DNA of 64,000 bases from Marinobacter salinisoli (GCF_017301335.1 NZ_CP071247.1:1364001-1428000), one strand, 5' to 3'; positions 9,487 to 24,321 are shown, counted from the first letter of the stretch. A program made the numbers and translations. The notes: generated from the letters alone by a model not told the origin.

Positions 9487-10475
9487 GGTGGTTGGCATTC
9501 ATTTTTCTGACAATCAATCTGGCGGTCTGGCACTTCGCCGCGTCGCTTCAGTCGCCCGGGCGTGCCATCGTCGCCAGTGGCGGTAGCCTGCCGCGGGTTG
9601 CGAGTCTCAAGTCGGTTGAACAGCAACAAAAGGCAGATCCTCTGCCAGCCTCCGAGACGCAGGAGGGGGGCAGCGAAAATCGCACTGATGTGGCTGATGG
9701 CGAGCGTGCTTCTGATGTCTCGCCGGAGCCTACCGTTGAGACCGAAAGCGCGATGCCGATTGAGGCTGAATCTGCCCAATCCGTAGCCGGCCCTACCGAG
9801 TTGGCGCAGGCTCAAGCGCCTGATCAGAGTTACGGACTCGAATCCGAATCCGAATCCGAGCCCGAGCCCGAGCCGATTGGTTCCGGCAATGCTTCGCGGA
9901 CGCCGGACGCTGGCCATACCCTGCCCTCCGAGGCCGGAACGATCAGCGAAGCGGGGCAGGCCAGTCCTGCGGACGAACCAGTCCTGCGTGTCTGTGTTCG
10001 GATGGGCTGGCTCGAAAGCCGGGATGTCGCGGTTCAGCTCGTGGAACGCCAGCCTCCTGCCGCGCAGGCCCGGTTTACCGTTCTCGAGGAAAAGCGGGAG
10101 TTGCCTCCTTTTAACTGGATTATCATTCCGCCCCAGCCTCGCCCCGAAGCGCTGAAGCAGTTCCGTGAGATTCAGCGTCGGGGCATCGATTCCTATCTGG
10201 TGACCGGGGGTGAGAACCGGAATGCGATTTCGTTAGGGTTGTTCGAATCCCGCGAAGCAGCACTTTCCGTGCTGGAGCAAAAAAAACGTCAGAATCTTAA
10301 TGCGGTGCTGGCAAACTTCCCCCGAAATCAGATAAGCTACGCGCTCGCTTTTGAGGGTAACCCGGCTCTTGTTGAAGAGCTGGTTCCGGCGGTCGAAGCG
10401 GGTTACGGTAGCAAGTTTGATTTCGTTGAAATTAACCCTTGCGAGGGTGTTGCAACGCCGAAAAAAAATCCGTAG
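9483..10475 (+). CDS. Membrane-anchored SPOR-like domain protein
   Basis: A 330-aa protein. Residues 1-20 form a hydrophobic anchor or signal. Residues about 35-160 are a low-complexity linker rich in Glu, Ser, Pro and Ala, including alternating SESESEPEPEP. The C-terminal region (about 170-300) looks like a degenerate SPOR fold: SYLVTGGENRNAISLGLF, then an ESREAALSVLEQKK helix. SPOR domains bind denuded septal peptidoglycan glycans, so a periplasmic envelope role is likely. A protein of this type follows coaX in Pseudomonas. The last codon and stop fall in the promoter of the tRNA-tuf unit. Confidence 0.75.
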   Translation: MRWLAFIFLTINLAVWHFAASLQSPGRAIVASGGSLPRVASLKSVEQQQKADPLPASETQEGGSENRTDVADGERASDVSPEPTVETESAMPIEAESAQSVAGPTELAQAQAPDQSYGLESESESEPEPEPIGSGNASRTPDAGHTLPSEAGTISEAGQASPADEPVLRVCVRMGWLESRDVAVQLVERQPPAAQARFTVLEEKRELPPFNWIIIPPQPRPEALKQFREIQRRGIDSYLVTGGENRNAISLGLFESREAALSVLEQKKRQNLNAVLANFPRNQISYALAFEGNPALVEELVPAVEAGYGSKFDFVEINPCEGVATPKKNP

Positions 10476-10478
10476 TAT
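10450..10478 (+). promoter_or_regulatory. Sigma-70 promoter of the tRNA-tuf transcription unit
   Basis: TTGCAA (10450-10455), a 17-bp spacer and TAGTAT (10473-10478), then a GC-rich discriminator (ACCGCCCTCGC), the pattern of stringently controlled stable-RNA promoters. The -10 box contains the TAG stop codon of the upstream SPOR gene. The first tRNA begins 28 nt after the -10 box. Confidence 0.7.
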
Positions 10479-10506
10479 ACCGCCCTCGCTGACGAGGCGA
10501 ATGTGA

Positions 10507-10582
10507 GCTGGCGTAGCTCAGTTGGTAGAGCAGCTGACTTGTAATCAGCAGGTCGGGGGTTCGATTCCGTCCGCCAGCTCCA
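10507..10582 (+). tRNA. tRNA-Thr(UGU)
   Basis: 76 nt with encoded CCA. The acceptor arms GCTGGCG and CGCCAGC pair. The anticodon stem GCTGA/TCAGC encloses loop CTTGTAA, anticodon TGT, reading ACA. First of a Thr-Tyr-Gly-Thr cluster upstream of tuf, the order of the E. coli thrU-tyrU-glyT-thrT-tufB operon. Confidence 0.98.
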
Positions 10583-10622
10583 CTTTTAGTTTTTGGCAGG
10601 TTTGCATAAGTAAGCCTGGCTC

Positions 10623-10707
10623 GGAGGGGTTCCCGAGTGGCCAAAGGGATCAGACTGTAAATCTGACGGCATCGCCTTCGCAGGTTCGAATCCTGCCCCC
10701 TCCACCA
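10623..10707 (+). tRNA. tRNA-Tyr(GUA)
   Basis: 85 nt, a class II tRNA with a long variable arm. The acceptor arms GGAGGGG and CCCCTCC pair and are followed by A and an encoded CCA. The anticodon loop CTGTAAA within TCAGA/TCTGA gives anticodon GTA. Confidence 0.98.
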
Positions 10708-10717
10708 CTAATTGCTC

Positions 10718-10792
<75 letters not shown>

Positions 10793-10807
10793 ATTTGGTT
10801 TTGTAAT

Positions 10808-10883
10808 GCTCATGTAGCTCAGTTGGTAGAGCACACCCTTGGTAAGGGTGAGGTCGGCGGTTCAAATCCGCCCATGAGCTCCA
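10808..10883 (+). tRNA. tRNA-Thr(GGU)
   Basis: 76 nt with encoded CCA. Acceptor GCTCATG pairs with CATGAGC. Anticodon stem CACCC/GGGTG encloses loop TTGGTAA, anticodon GGT, reading ACC and ACU. It lies 49 nt upstream of tuf. Confidence 0.98.
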
Positions 10884-10932
10884 CTTTCAATCCGGTCAAC
10901 GTTACGATCCTGTTGATTAGGGAGTTGGTCAA

Positions 10933-12129
10933 ATGTCCAAAGAAAAATTTGAACGCAGTAAGCCGCACGTAAACGTGGGCACCATCGGTCACGTTGACCA
11001 TGGTAAAACTACTCTGACTGCCGCTCTGACTCGTGTGTGTCACGAAGTTTGGGGCACAGGTACTGCCAGCGCGTTTGACCAGATCGATAACGCACCGGAA
11101 GAGAAAGCGCGTGGTATCACCATCGCGACCTCTCACGTTGAGTACGATTCCCCGACTCGTCACTACGCACACGTAGACTGCCCGGGCCACGCTGACTATG
11201 TGAAGAACATGATCACTGGTGCGGCGCAGATGGACGGCGCAATCCTGGTTTGCTCCGCAGCTGACGGCCCCATGCCGCAGACTCGTGAGCACATCCTGCT
11301 GTCCCGTCAGGTTGGCGTTCCGTTCATCGTTGTGTTCCTGAACAAGGCCGACATGGTCGACGATGAAGAGCTGCTTGAGCTGGTAGAGATGGAAGTGCGT
11401 GACCTGCTGAGCCAGTACGACTTCCCGGGCGACGACACTCCGATCATCACTGGTTCCGCGCTGATGGCGCTGGAAGGCAAGGATGACAACGAGATGGGTA
11501 CTACTGCTGTTAAGAAGCTGGTAGAAGCCCTGGATGACTACATCCCTGAGCCTGAGCGTGCAATCGATCAGCCGTTCCTGATGCCGATCGAGGACGTATT
11601 CTCTATCTCCGGCCGTGGTACTGTTGTTACCGGTCGTGTAGAGCGCGGCGTCATCAAAGTTGGTGAGGAAATCGAGATTGTTGGTATCAAGGATACCGTC
11701 AAGACGACCTGCACCGGTGTTGAGATGTTCCGCAAGCTGCTCGACGAAGGTCGTGCTGGTGAGAACGTTGGTGTTCTGCTGCGTGGTACCAAGCGTGACG
11801 ACGTTGAGCGTGGTCAGGTTCTGTGTAAGCCGGGTACCATCAAGCCGCACACCAAGTTCGAGTGCGAAGTGTACGTACTGAGCAAAGAAGAAGGTGGTCG
11901 TCATACCCCGTTCTTCAAGGGCTACCGTCCTCAGTTCTACTTCCGTACCACCGACGTAACCGGTTCTTGCGAACTGCCGGAAGGCGTGGAAATGGTTATG
12001 CCGGGTGACAACGTGAAGATGAGCGTTACCCTGATCGCTCCGATCGCCATGGAAGATGGTCTGCGCTTCGCGATCCGCGAAGGTGGCCGTACCGTTGGTG
12101 CCGGCGTGGTATCCAAGATTATCGAGTGA
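10933..12129 (+). CDS. tuf: Translation elongation factor Tu (copy 1, tRNA-linked)
   Basis: A 398-aa GTPase that delivers aminoacyl-tRNA to the ribosomal A site. G1 motif GHVDHGKT (19-26), the DCPGH switch II motif and NKAD are intact, followed by the two beta-barrel domains. It starts with ATG after GGGAG. The protein is identical to copy 2 at 27495; by eye the genes differ at about nine bases, all synonymous apart from the ATG/GTG start. It sits in the tRNA-tuf-trpT-secE context, equivalent to E. coli tufB. Confidence 0.99.
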   Translation: MSKEKFERSKPHVNVGTIGHVDHGKTTLTAALTRVCHEVWGTGTASAFDQIDNAPEEKARGITIATSHVEYDSPTRHYAHVDCPGHADYVKNMITGAAQMDGAILVCSAADGPMPQTREHILLSRQVGVPFIVVFLNKADMVDDEELLELVEMEVRDLLSQYDFPGDDTPIITGSALMALEGKDDNEMGTTAVKKLVEALDDYIPEPERAIDQPFLMPIEDVFSISGRGTVVTGRVERGVIKVGEEIEIVGIKDTVKTTCTGVEMFRKLLDEGRAGENVGVLLRGTKRDDVERGQVLCKPGTIKPHTKFECEVYVLSKEEGGRHTPFFKGYRPQFYFRTTDVTGSCELPEGVEMVMPGDNVKMSVTLIAPIAMEDGLRFAIREGGRTVGAGVVSKIIE

Positions 12130-12169
12130 TCCCTCGGTAAGTAGTAGTTGCACTGAGTTGTTTCGGTGC

Positions 12170-12245
<76 letters not shown>

Positions 12246-12278
12246 TTTTTTAACATTTGGATACATAAGTTGATTCCT

Positions 12279-12647
12279 ATGGAGTCAAAAGCCGTACAGT
12301 CAGCCAGCCGTTTCGATTTGGTGAAATGGCTGGTTGTTTTCGCTCTGATTGCCGTCGGTGTCGTTGGTAATCAGTATTTTAGTGCCGAGTCTTTGTTGTA
12401 TCGGGTTCTGGCTCTCGTGGCTCTCGGGCTGGTAGCTGCCTTTGTGGCGCTTCAGACTGATCGCGGGCGTCGTTTTGCGACGCTGCTGAAAGAGGCGCGC
12501 GTTGAGATTCGGAAAGTTGTTTGGCCCACCAGGCCTGAGCTGGTTCAGACCACCATCATTGTTGTGGTGTTTGTCTTGGTTGTTGCTCTGATTTTGTGGG
12601 GAATGGACTCGCTGATCAGCTGGTTGGTCGCCGGGTTTATCGGTTAA
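12279..12647 (+). CDS. secE: Preprotein translocase subunit SecE
   Basis: A 122-aa inner-membrane protein, part of the SecYEG channel. It has the three-helix layout of gammaproteobacterial SecE: hydrophobic stretches at about 16-36, 41-60 and 93-115, with the conserved amphipathic segment EARVEIRKVVWPTRPE before the last helix. The start at 12279 is chosen because an upstream in-frame start would lie inside the tRNA-Trp gene. nusG follows 12 nt later, the standard secE-nusG pair. Confidence 0.97.
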   Translation: MESKAVQSASRFDLVKWLVVFALIAVGVVGNQYFSAESLLYRVLALVALGLVAAFVALQTDRGRRFATLLKEARVEIRKVVWPTRPELVQTTIIVVVFVLVVALILWGMDSLISWLVAGFIG

Positions 12648-12659
12648 CGGGAGTGTGCA

Positions 12660-13193
12660 ATGGCTAAGCGCTGGTACGTGGTTCATGCGTATTCTGGCTT
12701 CGAAAAGCATGTGATGCGCACTCTCAAGGAGCGTGTTGCGCTTAACGGTATGGAGGATATGTTTGGTGACATCCTCGTGCCGACCGAAGAAGTTGTTGAG
12801 ATGCGAGAAGGGAAGAAGCGCAAGAGTGAGCGCAAGTTCTACCCGGGATACGTACTCGTCCAGATGGAAATGGATGATGCGTCGTGGCATCTTGTGAAGG
12901 ATACACCGAAGGTCCTCGGTTTCATTGGTGGAACCAAGGATAAGCCTGCGCCAATCACTGAGCGTGAGGCCGAGGCAATCCTGCGTCGTGTAGAAAGTGG
13001 CGCAGAGAAGCCGAAACCGAAGACGTTGTTTGAACCGGGTGAGGTTGTTCGCGTCATTGAGGGTCCGTTTGCGGACTTCAATGGTGTTGTCGAAGAAGTG
13101 GATTACGACAAGAGTCGTTTGAAAGTCGCGGTGTTGATCTTCGGTCGTTCAACTCCAGTTGAGCTGGAATTTGGGCAGGTCGAAAAAGATTAA
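12660..13193 (+). CDS. nusG: Transcription termination/antitermination factor NusG
   Basis: A 177-aa factor that binds the RNA polymerase clamp through its N-terminal NGN domain (starting [16 protein letters not shown]) and Rho or ribosomal protein S10 through its C-terminal KOW domain ([22 protein letters not shown]). Length and both domains are standard. GGGAG precedes the ATG. A terminator follows the stop, so nusG ends the tuf-secE-nusG unit. Confidence 0.98.
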   Translation: MAKRWYVVHAYSGFEKHVMRTLKERVALNGMEDMFGDILVPTEEVVEMREGKKRKSERKFYPGYVLVQMEMDDASWHLVKDTPKVLGFIGGTKDKPAPITEREAEAILRRVESGAEKPKPKTLFEPGEVVRVIEGPFADFNGVVEEVDYDKSRLKVAVLIFGRSTPVELEFGQVEKD

Positions 13194-13213
13194 TTGGCGA
13201 CTTGAAAGCTGAA

Positions 13214-13244
13214 AGCTCGCGCGCCCAGGCGACGCGGGCTTTTT
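13214..13244 (+). terminator. Terminator or attenuator between nusG and rplK
   Basis: AGCTCGCG (13214-13221) pairs with CGCGGGCT (13233-13240), with one G-T wobble and an 11-nt loop, followed by a run of five T. It lies about 20 nt after nusG and 50 nt before rplK. Confidence 0.65.
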
Positions 13245-13294
13245 GTGTCTGAAGAGGGGAGCCGAGAGGCGTTCGAACCCATAGGAGAACTATC

Positions 13295-13726
13295 ATGGCA
13301 AAGAAGATTGAAGCGTACATCAAGCTTCAGGTTGCTGCCGGTAAGGCCAACCCGAGTCCCCCTGTTGGCCCTGCACTGGGTCAGCACGGCGTTAACATCA
13401 TGGAATTCTGTAAGGCGTTCAACGCCAAGACTCAGGAAATGGAGCCTGGTCTGCCGATTCCAACTGTTATCACTGTTTACAGCGATCGCAGCTTTACGTT
13501 CATTACCAAGACTCCGCCTGCCTCTGTTCTGCTGAAGAAGGCTGCTGGTATTAAGAGCGGTTCTGGTCGTCCGAATACCGAGAAAGTCGGTACCGTGACC
13601 CGTGCCCAGCTCGAAGAGATCGCCAAGACCAAAGAGCCTGATCTGACTGCAGCCGATATGGATGCAGCCGTTCGTACCATTGCAGGAACAGCCCGCAGCA
13701 TGGGCCTGAACGTGGAGGGCCTGTAA
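13295..13726 (+). CDS. rplK: 50S ribosomal protein L11
   Basis: 143 aa. It binds the GTPase-associated region of 23S rRNA and is the site of thiostrepton action and RelA activation. The N-terminal proline-rich segment ([20 protein letters not shown]) and C-terminal rRNA-binding domain are both present. AGGAG lies upstream of the ATG. rplA begins one base after the stop. Confidence 0.98.
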   Translation: MAKKIEAYIKLQVAAGKANPSPPVGPALGQHGVNIMEFCKAFNAKTQEMEPGLPIPTVITVYSDRSFTFITKTPPASVLLKKAAGIKSGSGRPNTEKVGTVTRAQLEEIAKTKEPDLTAADMDAAVRTIAGTARSMGLNVEGL

Positions 13727-13727
13727 C

Positions 13728-14426
13728 ATGGCAAAGCTGAGCAAGCGTCAGAAGCTGATTCGTGAAAAGGTTGAAGCCGGCCGTTCTTACTCCGTAGACG
13801 AAGCCGTAGCTTTGCTGGTTGAGCTTGGCGAAGGAGTCAAGTTCCAGGAATCCATCGACGTGGCCGTTAACCTTGGCGTTGACGCACGTAAATCCGATCA
13901 GGTTGTTCGTAGCAGCACTGTTCTGCCGCACGGCACGGGCAAGACCGTTCGCGTAGCGGTGTTTACCCAGGGTGCGAACGCTGAGAAGGCGACCGCCGCA
14001 GGTGCCGATATCGTGGGTATGGACGATCTGGCGGAAGAAGTTAAGAAAGGCAACATGGATTTCGACGTTGTTATCGCGACGCCGGATGCCATGCGTGTTG
14101 TTGGTCAGTTGGGCCAGATTCTCGGTCCGCGCGGTCTGATGCCGAACCCGAAGGTCGGTACCGTGACTCCGGACGTGGAGACTGCGGTCAAGAACGCCAA
14201 AGCGGGTCAGGTGCGTTACCGCACCGACAAGAACGGCATCATTCATGCCCCGCTGGGTAATGTTGAATTCTCTGCGCAGAACATCAAGGAAAACCTTGAA
14301 GCTCTGGTTGCAGACCTGAAAAAGGCCAAGCCTGCGTCGGCGAAGGGTGTGTATCTGAAGAAGATCACCCTTTCCTCGACCATGGGTCCTGGCCTGGCTA
14401 TCGATCAGGGAACCTTGGCACTTTAA
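13728..14426 (+). CDS. rplA: 50S ribosomal protein L1
   Basis: 232 aa, the L1-stalk protein that helps deacylated tRNA leave the E site. The signature region [15 protein letters not shown] is present. One base separates it from rplK, so the two are probably coupled; in E. coli L1 represses this operon by binding its mRNA leader. Confidence 0.98.
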   Translation: MAKLSKRQKLIREKVEAGRSYSVDEAVALLVELGEGVKFQESIDVAVNLGVDARKSDQVVRSSTVLPHGTGKTVRVAVFTQGANAEKATAAGADIVGMDDLAEEVKKGNMDFDVVIATPDAMRVVGQLGQILGPRGLMPNPKVGTVTPDVETAVKNAKAGQVRYRTDKNGIIHAPLGNVEFSAQNIKENLEALVADLKKAKPASAKGVYLKKITLSSTMGPGLAIDQGTLAL

Positions 14427-14647
14427 GGTCTCGGTTGATAGTTACTTTGTAGTCTAGGCGGAAGCCAAGGCTGTCAAAGACCGCAGGCCCCCGAGGCCTT
14501 CCCGGTTCCGGGAAGGCTGTAAGGGTTAAAGCAACGCCTGCGCAGACGGTGTGAAGATGTTCTCTCTGAACCCAAACACCGTTAAGGCGCCCGAAAGGGT
14601 ATTTATGGGTTTGCCGGCAAGAGCCGGCGAAATCAAGGAGATTACCA
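14427..14647 (+). promoter_or_regulatory. rplJ mRNA leader (L10 leader)
   Basis: A 221-bp gap between rplA and rplJ with strong secondary structure. The clearest hairpin is GCCTTCCCG (14496-14504) with CGGGAAGGC (14509-14517); another small one, GCCGGC-AAGA-GCCGGC, lies near 14612-14627 just before the start. In E. coli the equivalent leader binds the L10-L7/L12 complex and represses translation. Position and length agree, but I cannot verify the fold. No confident promoter was found in it. Confidence 0.55.
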
Positions 14648-15178
14648 GTGGCAATTAGACTCGAAGACAAGAAGGCGATCGTCGCTGAAGTCAACGAGAC
14701 TGCTGGTGCTGCTCTGTCTGTGGTTTTGGCTGATTATCGCGGCGTCACCTCTGGTGGCATGACCGCGCTTCGTGCCAAGGCTCGTGCTGAAAATGTGCAT
14801 CTGAAGGTTGTTCGTAACAATCTGGCGAAGATTGCCATTAAAGGTACTGAGTTCGAGTGCATTGACGAAGCTCTGGTTGGCCCAACCATTCTGGCCTTCT
14901 CTATGGAAGATCCGGGTGCCGCAGCGCGCCTGCTGAAGGATTTTGCCAAAGAGAATGAGGCGTTTGAGATCAAGGGTCTGGCTGTCGGCGGTGAGCTGAT
15001 GGGTGCAGAACAGATTGATCGCCTTGCCAAGCTGCCGACGCTCCACGAAGCGTTGACCAAGCTGGCAGTCGTTACCCAGGCACCAGTTACCAAGCTCGTA
15101 CGCAGCCTCAACGATATTCCGGGACGGATTACGCGGGTTGTAGCCGCAGTCCGCGACCAGAAACGCGAAGCTGCTTGA
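14648..15178 (+). CDS. rplJ: 50S ribosomal protein L10
   Basis: 176 aa, the base of the L7/L12 stalk. It starts with GTG, with AAGGAG (14634-14639) eight bases upstream. The N-terminus ([18 protein letters not shown]) and the conserved [20 protein letters not shown] segment identify it; the C-terminal helix binds L7/L12 dimers. Confidence 0.98.
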   Translation: MAIRLEDKKAIVAEVNETAGAALSVVLADYRGVTSGGMTALRAKARAENVHLKVVRNNLAKIAIKGTEFECIDEALVGPTILAFSMEDPGAAARLLKDFAKENEAFEIKGLAVGGELMGAEQIDRLAKLPTLHEALTKLAVVTQAPVTKLVRSLNDIPGRITRVVAAVRDQKREAA

Positions 15179-15217
15179 TTCTGTTGAACACTATTTTTCT
15201 ATTTTTGGGAGAAAGAC

Positions 15218-15595
15218 ATGGCTCTGTCTAAAGACGATATTTTGAATGCAATTGCTGAAATGAGCGTAATGGAAGTTGTTGAGCTCGTTGAAGCGATGGA
15301 AGAGAAGTTCGGCGTATCCGCTGAAGCCGCTGTTGCTGCCGCTCCGGCCGCTGCTGCTGGCGATGCTGGTGCCGCTGAAGAGCAGACCGAATTCGACGTA
15401 GTTCTGACCGGTCCTGGTGAGAAGAAAGTAAACGTCATCAAGGCTGTTCGTGAGCTGACCGGTCTGGGTCTGAAGGAAGCGAAAGAAATGGTTGACGGCG
15501 CTCCGTCCACCGTTAAAGAAGGCGTTTCCAAGGACGAGGCTGAAGAAGCCAAGAAGAAGCTCGAGGAAGCAGGCGCTTCTGTTGAGCTCAAGTAA
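15218..15595 (+). CDS. rplL: 50S ribosomal protein L7/L12
   Basis: 125 aa. It has an N-terminal dimerisation domain, an Ala-rich hinge ([19 protein letters not shown]) and a C-terminal factor-binding domain with [15 protein letters not shown]. Present in several copies per ribosome, it recruits EF-Tu and EF-G. A GGGAGA ribosome-binding site precedes it. An attenuator lies downstream, before rpoB. Confidence 0.99.
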   Translation: MALSKDDILNAIAEMSVMEVVELVEAMEEKFGVSAEAAVAAAPAAAAGDAGAAEEQTEFDVVLTGPGEKKVNVIKAVRELTGLGLKEAKEMVDGAPSTVKEGVSKDEAEEAKKKLEEAGASVELK

Positions 15596-15636
15596 GAGTC
15601 GGCTGTTGATCGACACCGTGCTGTAAAGCATGGGCG

Positions 15637-15666
15637 GGCTGGTGGCTTTATGCCACCGGCCTTTTT
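15637..15666 (+). terminator. Attenuator between rplL and rpoB
   Basis: GGCTGGTGGC (15637-15646) and GCCACCGGCC (15652-15661) form a 10-bp stem with one wobble and a five-base loop, followed by five T. E. coli has a partial terminator at the same place that lowers rpoBC expression relative to the ribosomal genes; this is probably its equivalent. The remaining bases up to rpoB (15667-15839) show no other feature. Confidence 0.75.
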
Positions 15667-15839
15667 CTGTTGTATATGCTATGGACTCTGGTCTGCCAAA
15701 GCAGATGGGCGTCAAAGCTATAAAACCGACAGCCAGGGTCTTGTTCAAGACGGCGCGATATGCCGAGCAATTCGGCCCCGAAGCAAAACATTGGTTGCTT
15801 CTTGATACCAGGTATCAGGTCTAAAGCTGGGGAATGCAG

Positions 15840-18800
15840 ATGACTTACTCCTACACTGAGAAAAAGCGGATTCGCAAAGACTTTAGCAAATTGCCTTCCG
15901 TGATGGACGTCCCCTATTTGCTGTCTATTCAGCTGGATTCGTTCCGGGACTTCCTCCAAATGGAAGCCGCTCCTGAAGACCGCCGGGAAACCGGTCTTCA
16001 CGCAGCATTTAAATCCGTATTCCCGATTGTCAGTTACTCTGGCAATGCCGCGCTCGAATACGTCAGCTACCGTATTGGTGAGCCGGTTTTTGACGTCAAG
16101 GAATGTCAGCTTAGGGGCGTAACTTACGCAGCGCCGCTGCGGGTGAAAGTCCGCCTTATCATTTACGATAAGGAATCGTCCAACAAGGCGATCAAGGACA
16201 TCAAGGAACAAGAAGTTTATATGGGCGAAATGCCCTTGATGACCGAGAACGGTACCTTCGTTATCAATGGTACCGAGCGTGTAATCGTTTCCCAGCTCCA
16301 CCGTTCACCGGGTGTGTTCTTCGATCACGACAAAGGTAAAACGCATTCCTCCGGCAAGCTGTTGTATTCGGCCCGGGTTATTCCTTACCGTGGTTCATGG
16401 CTCGACTTCGAATTCGACCCGAAGGACTCTGTGTTCGTTCGTATCGACCGTCGTCGGAAGCTGCCGGCCACCATTCTCCTGCGTGGTCTCGGATTTACCT
16501 CCGAGCAGATGCTGGAAATGTTCTTCGATACCAGTAAGTTCACGCTGGGCGCGGAAACCTGCAAGCTGGAGCTGGTGCCAAGCCGTCTGCGTGGCGATAT
16601 CGCGACCTTCGATATCAAAGATCAGAAAGGCAATGTCATTGCCGAAGAAGGCCGCCGGATTACTGCGCGTCACATTCGCCAGCTGGAAAAAGCCGGCATC
16701 AATGAGCTTGACGTGCCTACCGAGTACCTCCACGGACGCGTGTTGGCCAAGGATATGGTCGACAGCAAGACCGGTGAAGTGCTGGCCGAGTGTAACTCCG
16801 AGCTGACGGCTGAGCTGATCGAAAAGCTGCTGGACGCCGGTATTACCGAGATCGAAACCCTGTACACGAACGACCTCGATTGTGGTCCGTTCATGTCCGA
16901 TACCCTGCGCATCGATCCGACCCGGACGCCGCTGGAAGCGTTGGTCGAAATCTACCGTATGATGCGTCCGGGGGAGCCGCCTACCAAAGAGTCGGCGGAA
17001 AACCTGTTTACCAATCTGTTCTTCTCGGACGAGCGTTACGACCTGTCCGGCGTTGGCCGCATGAAGCTCAACCGCCGTCTGGGCCGTGAGGACAGTACTG
17101 GTCCGGGCATCCTGACCAACGAGGACATCATTGATGTACTCAAGACCCTGATCAACATCCGTAACGGGCAGGGCCAGGTCGACGACATCGATAACCTCGG
17201 TAACCGTCGTGTACGTTGTGTTGGGGAAATGGCTGAAAACCAGTTCCGTGTTGGCCTGGTTCGTGTCGAGCGGGCGGTGCGTGAGCGCCTGAGCCTGGCC
17301 GAAAGCGAAGGCTTGATGCCGCAAGACCTGATCAACGCCAAGCCGGTTGCTGCTGCGGTCAAAGAGTTCTTTGGCTCCAGCCAGTTGTCCCAGTTTATGG
17401 ATCAGAACAACCCGCTGTCCGAGGTGACTCACAAGCGTCGTATCTCTGCGCTTGGTCCCGGCGGCCTGACCCGTGAGCGTGCTGGTTTCGAAGTTCGAGA
17501 CGTGCACCCGACGCATTACGGCCGGGTATGTCCGATCGAAACCCCGGAAGGTCCGAACATCGGCCTGATCAACTCTCTGGCGACCTACGCTCGCTCCAAC
17601 TCCTACGGCTTCCTGGAAAGCCCGTACCGGAAGGTTGTTGAAGGTGTGGTAACTGACGAGGTGGTTTACCTCTCTGCCATTGAGGAGAGCAACTACGTTA
17701 TCGCCCAGGCCAGCGCGGCTATGGATGAGGAATCTCGCCGGCTGACGGACGAGTTGGTTACCGTGCGTCATCAGAACGAATTTACTGTGATGCCGCCGGA
17801 AAGCGTTAACTTCATGGACGTCTCTCCGCGCCAGGTTGTGTCGGTGGCCGCGTCTCTGATTCCGTTCCTCGAGCACGACGACGCTAACCGGGCTCTGATG
17901 GGTGCGAACATGCAGCGTCAGGCAGTGCCGACCCTGCGTTCCCAGGTGCCCCTGGTTGGTACCGGTGTCGAGCGTACCGTCGCCCAGGACTCCGGCGTCT
18001 GTGTGACGGCTCGCCGTGGTGGTGTGATTGAAAGCGTCGATGCGGCTCGCATCGTGGTACGCGTCAACAACGCGGAAACCGAGGCGGGTGATGCCGGTGT
18101 GGATATCTACAACCTCACCAAATACACCCGTTCGAACCAGAACACCTGTATTAACCAGCGATCCATCGTCCGTCAGGGCGACGAAGTGGCCCGCGGTGAT
18201 GTGCTGGCAGACGGTCCGTCCGTCGATCTGGGTGAGTTGGCCCTGGGGCAGAACATGCGCATCGCGTTCATGCCCTGGAACGGTTACAACTTCGAGGACT
18301 CGATCCTTATTTCCGAGAAAGTGGTGCAGGAAGATCGCCTGACCACGATCCATATCCAGGAGCTGACCTGTGTCGCTCGGGATACCAAGCTCGGCAGTGA
18401 AGAAATCACCGCAGATATCCCGAACGTCGGTGAAAGCGCGCTGTCAAAACTGGATGAGTCCGGCATTGTTTACATCGGTGCGGAAGTTGGCCCCGGTGAT
18501 ATTCTGGTCGGTAAGGTCACACCGAAAGGCGAGACACAGCTGACTCCGGAAGAGAAGCTGCTGCGTGCGATCTTCGGTGAGAAGGCGTCTGACGTGAAAG
18601 ACACCTCCTCCCGTGTACCGACCGGCACTCGCGGTACCGTTATCGACGTGCAGGTATTTACCCGCGACGGTATCGAGAAGGACCAGCGTGCCCAGTCCAT
18701 CGAGAAAGAGCAGCTGGACCAGTACCGCAAGGACCTGAAAGACGAGTACCGGATCGTCGAAGGCGCCACCTACGAGCGTCTGATGAGCGCTCTGAGTGGT

Positions 18801-19919
18801 CAGGAAGTGATCGGTGGTCCAGGGCTGAAGAAAGGCGCCAAGCTGGACGAAGCCTACCTGGCTGAGCTGCCGCGTCCGGACTGGTTCAAACTTCGCATGA
18901 AGGACGAGGGCCTCAACGAGTTGCTGGAGAAATCCGAGCAGGGGCTTGAGGATCGCAAGAAGGAGCACGAAGCGCGTTTCGATGACAAGAAAGGCAAGCT
19001 TCAGCAGGGCGACGATCTTGCTCCGGGCGTGCTGAAAATCGTCAAGGTCTACCTGGCGATCAAGCGTCGCATCCAGCCGGGCGACAAGATGGCTGGTCGT
19101 CACGGTAACAAGGGTGTTATCTCAGCGGTCATGCCGATCGAGGACATGCCTTACGACGAGCACGGCACCACGGTTGATATCGTGCTGAACCCGCTGGGTG
19201 TTCCTTCGCGGATGAACGTCGGGCAGGTTCTGGAAACTCATCTCGGTGCGGCCGCCAAGGGTCTGGGTGAGCGTATCAGCCAGATGCTGGATGAGCAGCG
19301 TAAAGTCGCTGAATTGCGGAAATTGCTGGACGAGATCTACAACCACTCTGATGAAGTGTTCAAGGTGGATCTGGATTCTCTGAGCGACAAGGAAATCCTC
19401 GAGATGTGCGGCAACCTGCGTTCCGGCGTACCAATGGCGACTCCGGTCTTCGATGGAGCCAAGGAAGCCGAAGTGAAGCGGATGCTTGAGCTTGCGGGCC
19501 TGAGCACCACCGGGCAGACGGTGTTGTACGATGGCCGTACCGGTGATGCATTCGATCGTCCGGTGACCGTTGGCTACATGTATATCCTGAAGCTGAACCA
19601 CCTGATCGACGACAAGATGCACGCGCGTTCCACTGGTTCGTACAGCCTGGTTACCCAGCAGCCGCTGGGTGGTAAGGCGCAGTTTGGCGGACAGCGTTTC
19701 GGTGAGATGGAAGTGTGGGCCCTTGAGGCTTACGGCGCGGCGTATACGCTGCAGGAAATGCTTACCGTCAAGTCTGATGACGTCAATGGTCGGACTAAGA
19801 TGTACAAGAACATTGTCGATGGGGATCATCGCATGGAGCCGGGCATGCCCGAATCCTTCAACGTTCTTGTCAAGGAAATCCGCTCGCTGGGTATCGACAT
19901 CGAGCTGGAATCCGAGTAA
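15840..19919 (+). CDS. rpoB: DNA-directed RNA polymerase subunit beta
   Basis: 1359 aa. With beta-prime it forms the catalytic centre. The rifampicin pocket ([18 protein letters not shown] followed by [14 protein letters not shown], from about residue 512) matches the E. coli wild type except Ile to Val in SEV, so no known resistance change is seen. The start at 15840 (MTYSYTEKK) is preferred over 15834 because GGGGA lies at proper spacing only from the former. rpoC follows after 76 nt. Confidence 0.99.
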   Translation: MTYSYTEKKRIRKDFSKLPSVMDVPYLLSIQLDSFRDFLQMEAAPEDRRETGLHAAFKSVFPIVSYSGNAALEYVSYRIGEPVFDVKECQLRGVTYAAPLRVKVRLIIYDKESSNKAIKDIKEQEVYMGEMPLMTENGTFVINGTERVIVSQLHRSPGVFFDHDKGKTHSSGKLLYSARVIPYRGSWLDFEFDPKDSVFVRIDRRRKLPATILLRGLGFTSEQMLEMFFDTSKFTLGAETCKLELVPSRLRGDIATFDIKDQKGNVIAEEGRRITARHIRQLEKAGINELDVPTEYLHGRVLAKDMVDSKTGEVLAECNSELTAELIEKLLDAGITEIETLYTNDLDCGPFMSDTLRIDPTRTPLEALVEIYRMMRPGEPPTKESAENLFTNLFFSDERYDLSGVGRMKLNRRLGREDSTGPGILTNEDIIDVLKTLINIRNGQGQVDDIDNLGNRRVRCVGEMAENQFRVGLVRVERAVRERLSLAESEGLMPQDLINAKPVAAAVKEFFGSSQLSQFMDQNNPLSEVTHKRRISALGPGGLTRERAGFEVRDVHPTHYGRVCPIETPEGPNIGLINSLATYARSNSYGFLESPYRKVVEGVVTDEVVYLSAIEESNYVIAQASAAMDEESRRLTDELVTVRHQNEFTVMPPESVNFMDVSPRQVVSVAASLIPFLEHDDANRALMGANMQRQAVPTLRSQVPLVGTGVERTVAQDSGVCVTARRGGVIESVDAARIVVRVNNAETEAGDAGVDIYNLTKYTRSNQNTCINQRSIVRQGDEVARGDVLADGPSVDLGELALGQNMRIAFMPWNGYNFEDSILISEKVVQEDRLTTIHIQELTCVARDTKLGSEEITADIPNVGESALSKLDESGIVYIGAEVGPGDILVGKVTPKGETQLTPEEKLLRAIFGEKASDVKDTSSRVPTGTRGTVIDVQVFTRDGIEKDQRAQSIEKEQLDQYRKDLKDEYRIVEGATYERLMSALSGQEVIGGPGLKKGAKLDEAYLAELPRPDWFKLRMKDEGLNELLEKSEQGLEDRKKEHEARFDDKKGKLQQGDDLAPGVLKIVKVYLAIKRRIQPGDKMAGRHGNKGVISAVMPIEDMPYDEHGTTVDIVLNPLGVPSRMNVGQVLETHLGAAAKGLGERISQMLDEQRKVAELRKLLDEIYNHSDEVFKVDLDSLSDKEILEMCGNLRSGVPMATPVFDGAKEAEVKRMLELAGLSTTGQTVLYDGRTGDAFDRPVTVGYMYILKLNHLIDDKMHARSTGSYSLVTQQPLGGKAQFGGQRFGEMEVWALEAYGAAYTLQEMLTVKSDDVNGRTKMYKNIVDGDHRMEPGMPESFNVLVKEIRSLGIDIELESE

Positions 19920-19995
19920 GCCGAATTGTTTTTGGCAGCGTGAGCGGGCACCCCGTGTGCCCGCCCGAATTTAACGCCATCCGGAGCTTTTACTG

Positions 19996-24210
<4,215 letters not shown>

Positions 24211-24277
24211 GTTGAGCCCAGCAGCCACCTCCGCATAGATACCTACGCGCGAGGTGGTTAAAAAGAGATCAGTCATC

Positions 24278-24314
24278 TTGACTGACAAGGGCCGCAGGCT
24301 TACACTTGCGGCCC
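24278..24314 (+). promoter_or_regulatory. Str operon promoter embedded in a hairpin
   Basis: TTGACT (24278-24283), a 17-bp spacer and TACACT (24301-24306) form a plausible sigma-70 promoter for rpsL-rpsG-fusA-tuf. The same DNA contains GGGCCGCA (24289-24296) and TGCGGCCC (24307-24314), an 8-bp perfect inverted repeat with the -10 box in its loop, and AGTCA-TCT-TGACT around the -35 box. The hairpin may also act as a terminator for rpoBC, although only TCAAATTTTA follows. Confidence 0.5.
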
Positions 24315-24321
24315 TCAAATT

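Noticed and set aside
14557..14658. A 33-codon ATG frame in the rplJ leader overlapping the rplJ start by 11 bases
   Set aside because: It lies in a leader expected to fold for L10 control, and its translation ([16 protein letters not shown]...) looks like chance. A leader peptide cannot be excluded, but nothing else supports it.
15630..15824. A 64-codon frame between rplL and rpoB
   Set aside because: It runs through the attenuator hairpin, has no ribosome-binding site and no family-like features.
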